This document shows, piece after piece, positions 36,748 to 47,927 of a stretch of 64,000 nucleotides of DNA. This stretch comes from Viridothelium virens (lineage: Eukaryota; Ascomycota; Dothideomycetes; Trypetheliales; Trypetheliaceae): contig ML991771.1 in NCBI GenBank assembly GCA_010094025.1, forward strand, positions 558,001 to 622,000. The letters run 5' to 3'. The translations under genes and the position numbers were made by a program. The notes under the pieces are model-generated. The model did no database searches. It had not been told where the DNA came from and saw nothing but the letters and a program-made list of their open reading frames with translations. Position 1 is the stretch's first letter, and the number at the start of each line of letters is the position of its first letter.

Positions 36748-38346
36748 TTAGTTCTTGTCCGTATCCTTGGGCTTCTCGATGCCATTGACGTCGAAAAACC
36801 GCGCCGTGCCTAGAGTGGTACAAAATCGGAATTAGCCGAGAAGAGCTCGCCAACGAAATTGCGCCTCCGCACCCCGCAATGCAATATACCAAGCGAGAAA
36901 GAGGGATTCCGGAGAGAAGGAAGTAGATTCGAAAAAAGAAATGGGGTGACTCACATGAATAGCCATTCCAATCAAAATTGTCCTTGGGGTTGCAATGACA
37001 CTTGAGGTCAATGCGGTCCTGTTCACTCGTTGGACAGTGCGTGAAAGGAACATGGTAGTAGGCGATGTCGTTGAAGAAGTGAATCTCGCTTTTGTTGAGT
37101 GTCAGCCCAGCCGCGATGGAGTGGACGGGCGCGTCGCCCCAACGCTCATAGAAGAAGCCGCCGTCGCGATCGAGGGTGTCAAAGTAATCAATATACGCGT
37201 CCGAGCGCAGCCAGTCGAGGTTCCCGATCTCGAAGTTGGACCAGAAATGACAGTGGTTATACGTGTTGCCGCCGTCATCACTGAGGAAACTCATCGAATT
37301 GTCCTCGGCGATATGCTCAGGGTGCGCCTTGATGAATTTCTTGACACTGTCCCACAGCGTGGGAATCGTTTCGACGTACTCGTACAGACTGAGCACGAAG
37401 CTGTACTTTTTCCCATGGTCGGCCATGAACTTGAAGGTATCGTAGCCAATGTCACAGAAGAGCTCGATGCTGGGCTCCACGCGCCAGTACCATTCGTACT
37501 CCATCATGAGTGGGTGTCGGAAGAAGAAACCAGATTCGTAACGACACATGTGACGATAGCTGACCGAGTCGCCATAGATTACTTTACGTCGACCATAGTC
37601 TTCTCGTGCCTCTTTGGCCTTTTCCTGGTCGATGAAACTCGGGTATGACCAGTGGTCACTAGCTATCTTCCCGTACCGAGTCTTGCCAGAGACCAAGGCA
37701 GTCGTAACCTTGATGAATTGATCGTCGAAATCGTTGTCGTTCAAAAAGACCCAATCATAGTGGTAGCGTCGATTGAAACGGTCCTCGACCTGACGGATTG
37801 ATCTCGAGATCTCCCAGACGTCTGAATTACGGGCAAGAGTGACAAAGGTTGCATTCATGCGCTCTGTCTGCGCGGTTTCCACCAATTCGGGTATTTTCGA
37901 ATGGGATGTTGTGTCAGACGCTTGACCGGTTTTGCCTTTGACAGGCGATGATTTTCCTGGCCATTTGGTGGTAGCACCACCAGTAGTAGCCTCCTTTTCG
38001 TTCTCGAAGGAGCCCTTGGTAGCGGGTTCTTTGGTGGCCTTGGAATCGGCTTTGCCTTCATTTGCTTCAGCCTGGCCATGTGCAGCATTTTGTCCTGATG
38101 CCATCTCCTCCTGGTTTCCCACGTTGGCAACTTGCTGTCCCCACCATCTTGAATTTTGTTCTCTAATGATCTCACTTGCGGATTGAAGGTGCTTCGTCGC
38201 TCCCCCTGACCCCGATGATAGGAATATTAAAAAGACAATGAACTGCCTTGAGATGAGTTTGCTAATCGAGGCAAGGGAGTGTGAGGGTGCAATCATACCA
38301 CAAATGCAACAATAATGTATCGCATGTACCTTGTTGAGCCCGCCAT
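36748..38346 (-). CDS. KTR/Kre2/Mnt1-family alpha-1,2-mannosyltransferase (GT15)
   Basis: Three exons: 38346-38299 (48 nt), 38242-36955 and 36809-36748, giving 465 residues. The tiny first exon joins [16 protein letters not shown] to [11 protein letters not shown], which makes a clean type II signal anchor; the ATG at 38296 lies inside the 56-bp intron 1 and would break the anchor. A Gln/Lys/Thr-rich stem follows to about residue 125. The catalytic domain shows the GT15 signatures [47 protein letters not shown] (metal and donor binding) and [16 protein letters not shown]. The last exon completes [18 protein letters not shown]. The enzyme adds alpha-1,2-mannose to N- and O-glycans of wall proteins in the Golgi. 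Confidence 0.94.
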
Positions 38347-38940
38347 TTTATGGGTAGTCCCTTGGTAGTGGATTCCAAGGCTCTCGTGCTTTCTTTGATG
38401 GCCCTAACCCCTGTGTCGCGGGCAGCTCTGGGACATTGGCAGGCGGACTGTCTCCAAAACGTCGTCTCCTCAGTTCAGTGTAAGCAGGTCTGATGGCAAC
38501 GATCTCTTCAAAAATGATGAGGACAATGAGTCTGGTGGCAAGACGGGTGGGGAAGGGAATTGCTGTGGGCAATGGGCTTACCCAGCGATTTCGTGTACAG
38601 TACAAGCCACACCGGGACCTTGATCGCCACCCCTGCACGGCCTGCCCTGCCTTAGACTCCGAGTGCGACTCCCAAGTGGGGACGGCGGGGCGGAACCTAG
38701 CGAGCAGCCTCCCGCGGTTCGCGTCACCTCATTTCTCCTTCACTTTATGTTCTCTAGGCCATCCTTTACCTTGACCTTCCTGTCTCCTCCACGCTCTTCG
38801 TGCCGACTTCTTATTTGAAAGTTCTGAGAGTTCCGAGCGGCACGTCATTCTGTTCTCCACTCTTTTCCTCTACTGCCAATATATACGACTCGAAGATAGT
38901 TCAGTACCTTTTGATGTAGTTGCGCGCAAGTATCTTCGCC
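38347..38940. other. Divergent promoter region of the KTR gene and PAT1
   Basis: About 590 bp between divergent starts. A CCAATATATAC segment near 38874 is a plausible core promoter element for PAT1; otherwise nothing definite. Confidence 0.4.
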
Positions 38941-41590
38941 ATGTCTTTTTTTGGCTTCGACACGTCCTTGCCCAAGGACCGCGGTCATAATCCCAAGGCT
39001 CCCGGCTTCAGTCTGGCTCCTGATCCTTTCGCCGGCCTCTCCAGTAGGACTGGTGGGGGCGAGAAAGAGGTGTAAGTTAAGCTCTAATAAATTTCAGTTT
39101 GGATCGTCTTTGACTTTCCCCCGCAGACTTGACTTCGAAGATACCTATGATGGCCTTGGCGATCAGCTTGACGAGACCGGCGACGCATTCAATGATGATA
39201 CATTTGGCGAAGAGCCAGTTGGCAAAGATTTCGATTTCTCGGGTCAAACCTCGAAGATCTCGGGCACAATGCAGGAAGAACAAGCATTCTTTGATGCCAG
39301 ACAGCCTCCTCCAAAGATGAGTCCGCAGAAGCTAGCTGCCAAACCTGTACGGTCTGGATATGAGGGTTACAAGCAAGCCGATTACATCCCTTCACTTGAA
39401 GTCAACGCAAGCTTATGGGGAATGCCTTCGAAAGCCAAATCTCCCGATCTGTCAGCATCTCATCGCCAACAAAGTTCTGGACCTTCTGTTCAAATTGGAA
39501 GGAAGATGATGAGTTTGGAAGAAGTTGAGGCAGCTATGCGAAGCCAGAGCCAAAAGCCAGCTGCTGTCCAGCAATCAGCGGCTCAACATCTGCCACCTCC
39601 TTCTCAGCCAATCTCTCAAGCTTTTCCACAAGGCCTTAGCCTTCCGGGATATCCGACCTTCTCCGCACCTTCACCGCAGGTTGACACCACCCAACAGCGA
39701 GCGTCGGGAGGTCCTCAGATGCTACAAAGGCCGACAAAAGCCTCAGATCAGCAAGTTCTGCCTCATAACGGAGCTCAGGGAGTCCAAGCGCAAACACCCC
39801 AGATTCTACAGCGCCCATCACAATCACAAGCTCAGCCGCCAACCCTCACGCCTGGCCCACAAGCTAGCTCCAATCGTGCCTCTCCACAGTCCATTCAAAT
39901 TTTGCAGAACCCTAATCGCGTGCCAGGCCCAGCAGCGGTCCAACCACCTCAAGTGGCAGAGGGTGTAGGAGGTATGGCGCCAACTGGGCCAACACATGGT
40001 CGAGGTTTATCAGGTCAGGTTCCCATCGTGACACGTCCAGAACAGCTACTGGGCCTTTCTGAAGATGAACGAGCTGCTTTTCTGCTCGAAGATGCTAGGC
40101 GAGCGAAGCGGAACCACAAAATCTATCTTTTATCAAAAGACAACGGCTTAATGACCCCGCAGGACAAGAATTTTATTACGAGAATTCAACTGCAACAGCT
40201 CGTCACGGCTACAGGAAACGTGATTGATGAACATGGTCCTGAAGCTGCACTCAATGAGGATTTCTACTATCAAGTTCACGCACAGATTCGTGGACCACCA
40301 CGCCAAAATCCACACCAACCTCTGAGCCAGTTTGCACAAACCTATCTATTTCAGACTGGTGGAAGACCAGGAAATGCTAATCGTCGGCACCCTCGAGGCG
40401 GAGAGAACCACGTTCAACGTATGGAGCAGCAAGTTCAGCGGGCTGTCGAGGCAGCTAAGCTCAAGCCCAAGAACAAGCAACTTGTCATCGAGGGAAGTCT
40501 GGGCAAAATCTCCTTCAGCAACGCCAAGACACCCAAGCCTCTTCTCAACATCAAGCGCCCAGAGAGCCGTGACTTGCGCTCTCAAAGTGGTACCCATGTC
40601 CCAACGAGAAGCAATGATAGTGTTGCCACCCGAAGGCAAACGTTGAAAGATATTGAAAGATTGTACATGACTTTGATGGCAATGGAAGACCACGAGCGGC
40701 GTATGCCTCCTCCACCAAATGAGGAAACGCCGGCAGATTTAATTCAAGAACACATTGAATGGCGACAGAAGATGCAAGAACTGAATCAGAGTCTATGGAA
40801 TGATCTCAAGGTCATGGAGCCGATCGATCCAAACTCTCCCATTGGCCACCCTTTCATGGCCATCCTTTCCCTCCCAAAGGGCAAAAAGGTTATTCCCCGT
40901 GTCTTCCGTCACATTGACGATCAACAGCGAATCACGATCCTCACCATGATCTGCTTGTACCTCGATCAACTCGACGTGGTTCGCCTCGCGGCGCCGGCTG
41001 ATCCAAACGACACCACCGCCACTTTGCCTCCGCCTGCGGTTCGTGATAGCGTGGAGCTCTTCTCGCAGGCGGTCATGCCCAGCCTTTTCGGCTACGTAAA
41101 CGACGCTCCCCTCCAAATCGTCGTCGGCCTTCTCGGGCTTCTCCTCGATCGCGTCAACACAGCTCTCATTCTACGAACCAAAGTCGGCCTTGCCATCCTC
41201 ACCATGCTGGTTTCACGTGCCGAACTTATCAAGCAAGCGACTTCAGCCCAAAGCACGCAAGGCATCAATGAGAGGGAGTGGCAGCAGTGGAATGCGCTCT
41301 ATAATCAATTGTTCGACAAGGCAGAGCCAGTGCTTCCCTATATCTTCCCTCCGAGCACGAATCATCCCAGCGACGCAGACGACGTGCACGTCTGGCAGTT
41401 CCTAGCGGCTATGGCTGTTGGAGCAAATGAGGATCAACAGCGTCGCCTTGTAGTGGCGGTCAAAGACTGCGTAAACGATACAGTTGAGCAGAGTAAGGCA
41501 CTACCGCCAGAGATCGCTGGACGTCGGCTTGGTAATGTGAATTTGTTTATGAGAGCCATTGGGTTGGATGTGGATTTACTTCAACGATGA
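38941..41590 (+). CDS. pat1: PAT1-type mRNA decapping activator
   Basis: Two exons (38941-39071 and 39127-41590, intron 55 bp) give 864 residues. The N-terminus MSFFGFDTSLPKDRGH is diagnostic for fungal Pat1, and intron removal joins GEKEV to LDFEDTYDGLGDQLDETGDAFND. Residues of about 160-350 are Pro/Gln-rich and low in complexity, as usual for P-body proteins. A charged middle part follows (NRRHPRGGENHVQRMEQQVQ), and the C-terminal helical fold covers about 560-860 (IEWRQKMQELNQSLWNDL, HPFMAILSLPKGKKVIPRVF, ADDVHVWQFLAAMAVGA). Pat1 links Dhh1 and the Lsm1-7 ring to Dcp2, promotes decapping and collects in cytoplasmic P-bodies. Confidence 0.96.
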
Positions 41591-42464
41591 TAAATTTTGG
41601 TTGAAAGACCTGCAGAACTGTGCCATCACAGCCTGCAAATCTGTGAGACTGACGAGGCTTGAAAAGTGGCTGCGTCGGGCAACGAGCAGGGAAAGGGACT
41701 CTGACGTGTGTTCATGACTTGGAGGGAGAAGTGCCTAGAAAGTAGGCCGCCGCTACAGAGTACGTGCCATTCACTGGCTGGGCGTTCACCAGCGTGTGGG
41801 ACTGGCTATGAAGTGCGGTGATGCCTCGAGCTTGGAAGATCCTCAGTTGAGGTAATGTCTCATGATTTCAGCATGATCTACTCCGAGATCACCAATATTC
41901 CTCCCGCCAGATTAATGAATATCACATTCTTTTGAATAGCTCCATCACTCTCCAAATCTCATCGTTGTGTGGTAAGATGCTTGTGTGCACTCGCAGCCCA
42001 CATTTTCATTGTTAGCAATAAAGTTCTTGATCATGATACCTCGCTGTTACAGTACCTCTTAGTCACAGTCACAGCACAAGCTCATCACGGTGCAAAAATG
42101 TAGTCACACTGGCCCGCTGTATTTTCGGTCTCTGTTTGAGGAGCCACTCTTGCCCCACTCCTTGAAGGATTCCGCGTGACTGCTTCTACATTTTACTCAC
42201 ATCGGGTTGACTACCTAATATAACCGCACCGTGGACCTACCTTTTGGGCAGTCTTTTCCCTTCTCCACTTCTTCACTACATTCGGGAAGACTAGAAATAC
42301 ATCTCCTACGTTTTGCCGCCAATCTTCAGGTTCTCCAACCGCTAACAGTATTTCTTCAGTAAAGCCTGTCGCACTACCGCCTTCAAGCTTGCTGATATCT
42401 CTGCACGAATCACCTGGACGGTTGACTCGCCCCAACAGACAATTGATCCATCACCAACGCTAGG
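41591..42464. other. Intergenic region downstream of PAT1
   Basis: About 870 bp, rather AT-rich, containing the PAT1 3' end and the promoter of the F-box gene. No supported ORF or RNA gene. Confidence 0.55.
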
Positions 42465-43682
42465 ATGAGCTGTCGCAATATCAGACCTGTTTCTCTTGAG
42501 GATCTGCCTGTCGAGATTATCTGGATGATCACTGACCTCCTTCCGGATCATGTCGCCTGGTCTCTTGCATCAACGAATGCTACCATGAAGAAAGTAGCTA
42601 AAGCGAGGTTTAACATGTTTCCTGATTGGAAAAATCCTACTGCGATTATTCTCACCGATTCAGACCGACACACTGGTATACGCGCAGAAATCATTCGCTT
42701 TCTACACCTTATCCAAAGAGATCACCCAGGGACAGCGATCTGCTCTCTATGTCGATCATTGCAGTACATTCAACCTATGAGCAATATTCCTCCCAATCTA
42801 CTACACGTGAAGAATCCTTGCAAGGAATTCTCTGAAGTTGCAAATCGATGCAATGTGGATCCCGGAAACTTGCTCGCCGATCTGGTCGAAGATGCAGATA
42901 TCAAGCAGAAGGATCGGAAAAAGTGCATGCCCACACACTCTTTCAAGTGTCACCATCCATGCTTTCATTACATAGCACCAGAACTGGATACGAAGGAGGA
43001 TTTCCAACAGCGACTACGCTTTCAACTATGCTTGGATCATCAAGAGCTCGGTCCTCTCTACGGCAAAGCAGTACCTTCTTGTGTCGAAAACATTCCCAAC
43101 TTCCCAGTTCCTATATCCAGGCAGAGAGGGACCGTTACTACTCCAGTGTCTTCCGACCGTATCCTGAAACTTCAGGATACTATCAGATTTGGACCCTATA
43201 GTCATCATACAGATATTCAGGAAACGTTCCGTTTGCTGGACGAGCCCTTCAGAAACATCCCAGGCATCAAAGATGGCCCGGTAAGGGAAGGCCAACTTCC
43301 AGAGAGACCACACGATCCGACTATATGTCGGCGAATGCTAGAGAATTGGGTCAAGGAAGTCTCGTGGGTCGAGGAGGAAACAAAGGACAAGGACAACCAT
43401 GATGCCGAACTATCCATTTCAAGAAACCATTTATTCTCTGGTCGATGTCAACATTGTCGTACAGAATATCGGTTGCTCCATAAAGTATCGCCATTGGAGG
43501 CAGGCGAGCGTTCAAGTCGAGGGCAGGTGCGCATCGAGACGGAGCTTGAATTGTCGAGGGAGCTTGCGACGATGACAGATTTATATAAGGAGCTAGCGAG
43601 GGATATCGCAGTCATTGAGAGAGATTCGCATCCTTCGTCAGATTCGGCAGAAGCTCCCGAGCATCCTAGTCCGACGTGGTGA
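42465..43682 (+). CDS. F-box protein of unknown target
   Basis: An intronless gene of 405 residues. The N-terminus carries an F-box (VSLEDLPVEIIWMITDLLPD, then a helix with WSLASTNATMKKVAKARF, about residues 9-52), which in this family binds Skp1 in SCF ubiquitin ligases. The rest has no repeats I recognise. It has scattered Cys/His groups (CSLC near 95, CHHPCFH near 162, CQHC near 328) that might bind zinc, and a Ser/Glu-rich C-terminus. Fungal genomes carry many lineage-specific F-box genes like this, often without known substrates. It borders a gene-poor stretch and the HET region. Confidence 0.78.
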   Translation: MSCRNIRPVSLEDLPVEIIWMITDLLPDHVAWSLASTNATMKKVAKARFNMFPDWKNPTAIILTDSDRHTGIRAEIIRFLHLIQRDHPGTAICSLCRSLQYIQPMSNIPPNLLHVKNPCKEFSEVANRCNVDPGNLLADLVEDADIKQKDRKKCMPTHSFKCHHPCFHYIAPELDTKEDFQQRLRFQLCLDHQELGPLYGKAVPSCVENIPNFPVPISRQRGTVTTPVSSDRILKLQDTIRFGPYSHHTDIQETFRLLDEPFRNIPGIKDGPVREGQLPERPHDPTICRRMLENWVKEVSWVEEETKDKDNHDAELSISRNHLFSGRCQHCRTEYRLLHKVSPLEAGERSSRGQVRIETELELSRELATMTDLYKELARDIAVIERDSHPSSDSAEAPEHPSPTW

Positions 43683-46146
43683 CAAAGGACCATAATCACT
43701 GGAAACTACAGAGCCTCAACATTCTGTACGATGCATCATCTCATCCCACCTTTACAATGATGGTGTGAACGACAGCAGATGTTTCGGAGGAGGTGGTGGC
43801 GGGGTTATGAGTGGTACAGGCTCGGTGGGGCGCGGTCATCACTGATTCGAGTGACATCAAAGAATGGAGAGTTCGGCCAAGGGCTCAAGCAACGAGGAAG
43901 CAAAGCCGCCTGAGGATCTTCCCGACATCTCGCATCCCATTATCCTATTATTTACCGACGGCGGGTCTCCATTGACGAAGAGTTTGCCTGCTGCGCGCAA
44001 ACGCCAGGAACAACGTACTAGTAGCGAACCAATACGAATAGCTTAACGCTATATATGCCGCACGAATCCTGAACCCAGCAGGCGGGTTTGGGCAGCTAAT
44101 TCTTCAAGAAAATTCTTCCGGAAAGCCCTCAAACAAGTCAAGCCGCAAGGGTGACATGACCAATGTCGGTATAGGAACCACGATATCAGAAGGCGTAGGG
44201 ACGTGGGTAGGAAATGGGGTGTCTAGGAGATCTTCAGGGGCAATGCTTTCTCGTCGTTTGGGCTCATGGTGTTCTCCTTGTGCTTGGTACTTGGATACAG
44301 CTCGAAAATACGAAGTCAAGCAGCAGGCGAAAATAACATAACCGGGGTCTCCGGCTCCTATATAGTTGTGAAAAATGCGAGTTGAAGCGATATCGATTAC
44401 ACTACCTACCTAACGTTTCTGGTGACCTACTTGTGTTTTTCCAAGCACTTCTGCGTGGCCATGGAACGTACTCGATTAATTGCTGTAGGTTCCTAGCCAA
44501 GCGGGATAGAACACTTATTGAAATAACCCGACAGAGATGAGTTTCTATGCGTCTTTACCTGATTTAACACTGGGCGCTCCTCGTAATCATGGAGCGTGTA
44601 GAGTTCGTCGGCATGAACCTTCAAGAGTATCGAAATAACGGAAAGCTGTACATACGCAGAAATGTCTAGTACGGGAGCCCTTGCGCTGGAAGCGTTGAAA
44701 ACATGAGTCAGTATGTTATCACACATTCACACATCCAGATCGTCAGAGACGCTACATAGGATTCATACGATAATGATGGAGTGAGTAAAGCACAAAGCGG
44801 ATTAGCTAAGTCTCGTCTGGGGATCTGTGGATCTATGACCGTGGCACTGCCCCTGCTGTAAGTCTCGGAAGCAGAGGGGAGCGACCCGGAGTTGAAAGAC
44901 TGGACGGAAATCACGATGCTCAAGCGTTCACTCCGTGGAGACCAGAACAGGCAGGCAGAGGAGGGCATCTGTCGTAGGGAATTTGCAATGATCGGCAGCT
45001 GTCACCCTTGTCATCATTCATGGTCAGAATCCCATCTTCGATCTCTTCAAGAATGCCCTCCTCTTGTCCGACAGGCAGGAGGCTCGACTTCCGAGAGTTT
45101 CCTGTCGAGGTCGTTTCAAGAGCGCGGCAGCGGGACGGCACGTAGCCGACGTTGCCAGCCAGGACGGCTCTAAGTGGAGATGATCTAGCTTACATTTGAG
45201 TATGTATTTACCTTAAGCATGGTAGTCAATCCTTCTCCGCATTACCCCGAGTAAGTTGACTAAAATCCTTTGGTTTTAGCTATACAGCCATTCACTCCTT
45301 GAATTTCGCCAGTTTCTTAGTTTATCATACGGATGGACGAACACAATCGACAACTATAGGGAGGCCCAAATGCGTATGCCCAAAGTGCTATGGCCAGTAT
45401 CATTGATCACGGGAATCTGGAAAGCCTCCAGATCTCAACGTCACAGCCAATCCGGTCATTTGTCCCGAGTTCGTTAGTGCGAAACCTCACAGCCGCAAGG
45501 AAGGTGATGCTGGACTCAATTTGAGACGTGTTGGTGCTGCAATGCAGGTCTAGTATGCGGCTAAGACTATTAGAACTTGCAGAACGACCTATCCGTCGAC
45601 TCCTGTTATCCAAGGGTCTACTGTTACTGTGTTTGAGCGACTTCGATGGTTACAAATGGGTTAGCATTGAGGCATGGCATGCATTTATCCCTTGTTCTGC
45701 TTATCGATTCACAGGCTTCGCCAATTCTCAAGCGTGGTAGTCCGGATCCCATGCGGTCACGAAATCGAGGCATCGCTTCGTCAAGGAGCTGAAGTAGTCT
45801 GTCTCATTTGTCTCGGTGAGAGACCCATTACCTCTACATATAAAGTAATCCAGATGCAATTCTCCTGCGGGTTTCATTTTCCTGCTGCGTCGATCCATTC
45901 CTTCATTCTATCTTCAAGCACATGCGTCTTCTTATCCACATATTCCTCGCACGATCCTAGATCTAAAGACCTCCACGATTTGTACTCTCGTCGATATATA
46001 AATTCCCGTCAGATCATGTGAAGCCAGAATTCCTACAACCACGACAGTAAAGATATTGAAGCTCTTTCTGTGCCACAGGAATCTCTAGTTATTACGGAAT
46101 AGATCAGACCTGCAGCATCGGCAACCAATACGGCATCGATAGGGAA
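43683..46146. other. 2.5-kb stretch without a supported gene
   Basis: Several short frames occur on both strands (for example 44104-44319 minus, 44708-44968 minus, 45674-46021 plus), but none has domain character or a convincing splice pattern. Codon use is mixed. A TATA box at 45995 belongs to the next gene. Confidence 0.5.
45995..46002 (+). promoter_or_regulatory. TATA box upstream of the TQ-repeat membrane protein gene
   Basis: TATATAAA lies 145 bp upstream of the ATG at 46147. A transcript starting about 30 bp downstream would meet only an ATG-TGA at 46017 before the proposed start codon, depending on the exact start site. Confidence 0.45.
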
Positions 46147-47079
46147 ATGGGATCTCTCGAGAACACAGGCGCCGTGATCTTCTCGCAAACATTATCGAAC
46201 GGTGCAACTGCAGCAGCCACCGCATTTGCGGGAGGAGACGGGACCAATGACGGCAACAATGACGGTGGCCAGATTATCAACCAAAATGGCGGTAAGCGTG
46301 CCTGCGCATACATCGATACCGACTGTCTCTAATATGATCATGCATAAAAAGGAGTCACTACTATCTTCCAAACTCAAACTCAAACTCAAACTCAGACTCA
46401 ATTCCAAAGTCAATTTCAAACCGAATCGATTGAAAATACTATAACAGATACCGTAACAGCCAGGTCAGAATCAATGAATGAGATTTCGACTCTCACAGTG
46501 TTATCAACAGTGACGACCGCTTCCTCGTCAGAAATATCCCCGCTTACAGGCACAAGTACATCTTCGTTGTCGGTCGCCACATCGAATGCGTCACAGCCAG
46601 GGCATCATCATCTTCCAGGCGGAGAAATCGCAGGTATCGTAATTGGCGCTTGCGCAGGTCTAATCTTGCTATTTGCCTTGGTATGGCTTTTGCTTCGCCG
46701 AAGGCTACGCTCAAAAGTCAAAGATGGTAGTCAATCGCGCGTGGTCAAACGTTGGGGAGATGTGACATTAACAGATCCAAGTACGAAGCAGCATGGATTC
46801 CGTGTAGAGATAGAGAGGAGAGAACTTGATGAGGAGACCGGGCGGGGAGAGTTCGATGCAGAAACGGAACGCAGAGAGCTGGATCCTGCGGCGGAGCGAA
46901 GAGAGCTCGTTGGACAGATTCCGTACAGGTTTAGAGAGCATCTCCAGGAGTATGGAACGCCGATTACAAGGCATGAATTGCCTGGAGCCTCATTTAAAGA
47001 GAGGAGTGTAGTAGATGAACGGTCCAAAAGAGATTTAGCTGGAGCTCAACAGAAATTTGGCACTTATTATGTGGGTTAA
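46147..47079 (+). CDS. Ser/Thr-rich single-pass membrane protein with TQ repeats
   Basis: Two exons (46147-46291, 46352-47079, intron 60 bp) give 290 residues. The outer part is rich in Thr, Ser, Gln and Asn and includes a run of TQ dipeptides (about 53-62). The membrane segment is GEIAGIVIGACAGLILLFALVWLLL, followed by a stop-transfer cluster RRRLRSKVK and a charged cytosolic tail with repeated ERREL/AERREL units. The architecture is that of Ascomycete Mid2/WSC-like surface proteins, but no WSC domain is present. No signal peptide follows the chosen start. The frame stays open about 90 bp upstream with two Cys codons, so an unfound first exon with a signal peptide is possible. It is similar in layout to the genes at 54758 and 63317. 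Confidence 0.7.
46369..46398 (+). repeat. Coding hexanucleotide repeat (CAAACT, Gln-Thr)
   Basis: Five tandem CAAACT/CAGACT units encode alternating Gln and Thr in the extracellular part of the membrane protein. Such coding microsatellites can change length between strains. Confidence 0.9.
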
Positions 47080-47927
47080 GGAACTGACTAAAGTTATAGG
47101 TGCATGACCTGCTAGGAATGTCTTCCGTTCCGGGGAGTGCAACTAAAGGGCTACTCGAGGAGGTGACTGATATTTTCGGAATATGGCGGAAGTCTTTCTG
47201 AGGAGGAACTGAATCCCATCTGCTTCGCGGGAATGCGTCTAACAGAGAGAATGTTTGGCCGGTCAAGTGTCTTTGGCCGTCAAATTATGACTTGAAGAAG
47301 CTGCAACAATCAATAAGATGATGCAGTCTCCTGAGGATACGTCGAATGGATGGATCTGGGAAAGGCTGCGTCTGACGTAAAGGATGGATAAGAAGTTCTC
47401 CGTTTAGAGTCTGTAAACTTGTACATCTCTCCGCATAAGATGAGTTGCCAAAGCACGCACTCTCTTCCAACGGACAGATCTGAGAAACGGCATCCAGGTC
47501 ATATTCTTCGTTAACCACATGTATACAGCGCACATTCCGTAAATAGAGTCAGGTTCCAAGACCGATCGCTTGTCCGAAAATGGGATTCCTCCGCTGATTT
47601 GCAGGTAGGTTTCCTGGAGAATAGCACCACGCCATAACTACCAATCTCGCGACCGTCCAATGAGCCCCCAATAAGTACTGCCAGAGGAGGTCTCACACGG
47701 ACGCCTTATTATGCAGGACGACAGACAGTAGACGCAGGGGCCGAGGAAGCGTTTGACCAATCGAATACCTCTGTAGGAGCACATTCGCCTGCATACAGTA
47801 GTCGAGCACCGGAATGACTCGATAACGTTAGCCGCGAAGGCTGCTTGTGCATAGTCGCAAGGTACAATATCCGACTTGTTCATTTTGTGCGGCCACTGAG
47901 ATTAACCCTTTGCCAGATAAGACAACA
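47080..47927. other. Intergenic region between convergent membrane-protein and HET genes
   Basis: About 850 bp. Short minus-strand frames (for example 47285-47533) have no family character; I see no gene here. Confidence 0.55.

Noticed and set aside
36995-37648. 217-codon plus-strand ORF
   Set aside because: Antisense to the catalytic domain of the KTR mannosyltransferase; no family features.
44104-44345. Minus-strand ORF with a short hydrophobic stretch and acidic end
   Set aside because: It has no ATG, the upstream exon could not be found, and the hydrophobic part is too short for a clear membrane segment.
45674-46021. 115-codon ORF as the first exon of the TQ-repeat protein
   Set aside because: A donor at 46019 could join it in frame, but it includes no signal peptide and lies across the TATA box at 45995, so it is more likely upstream noncoding DNA.
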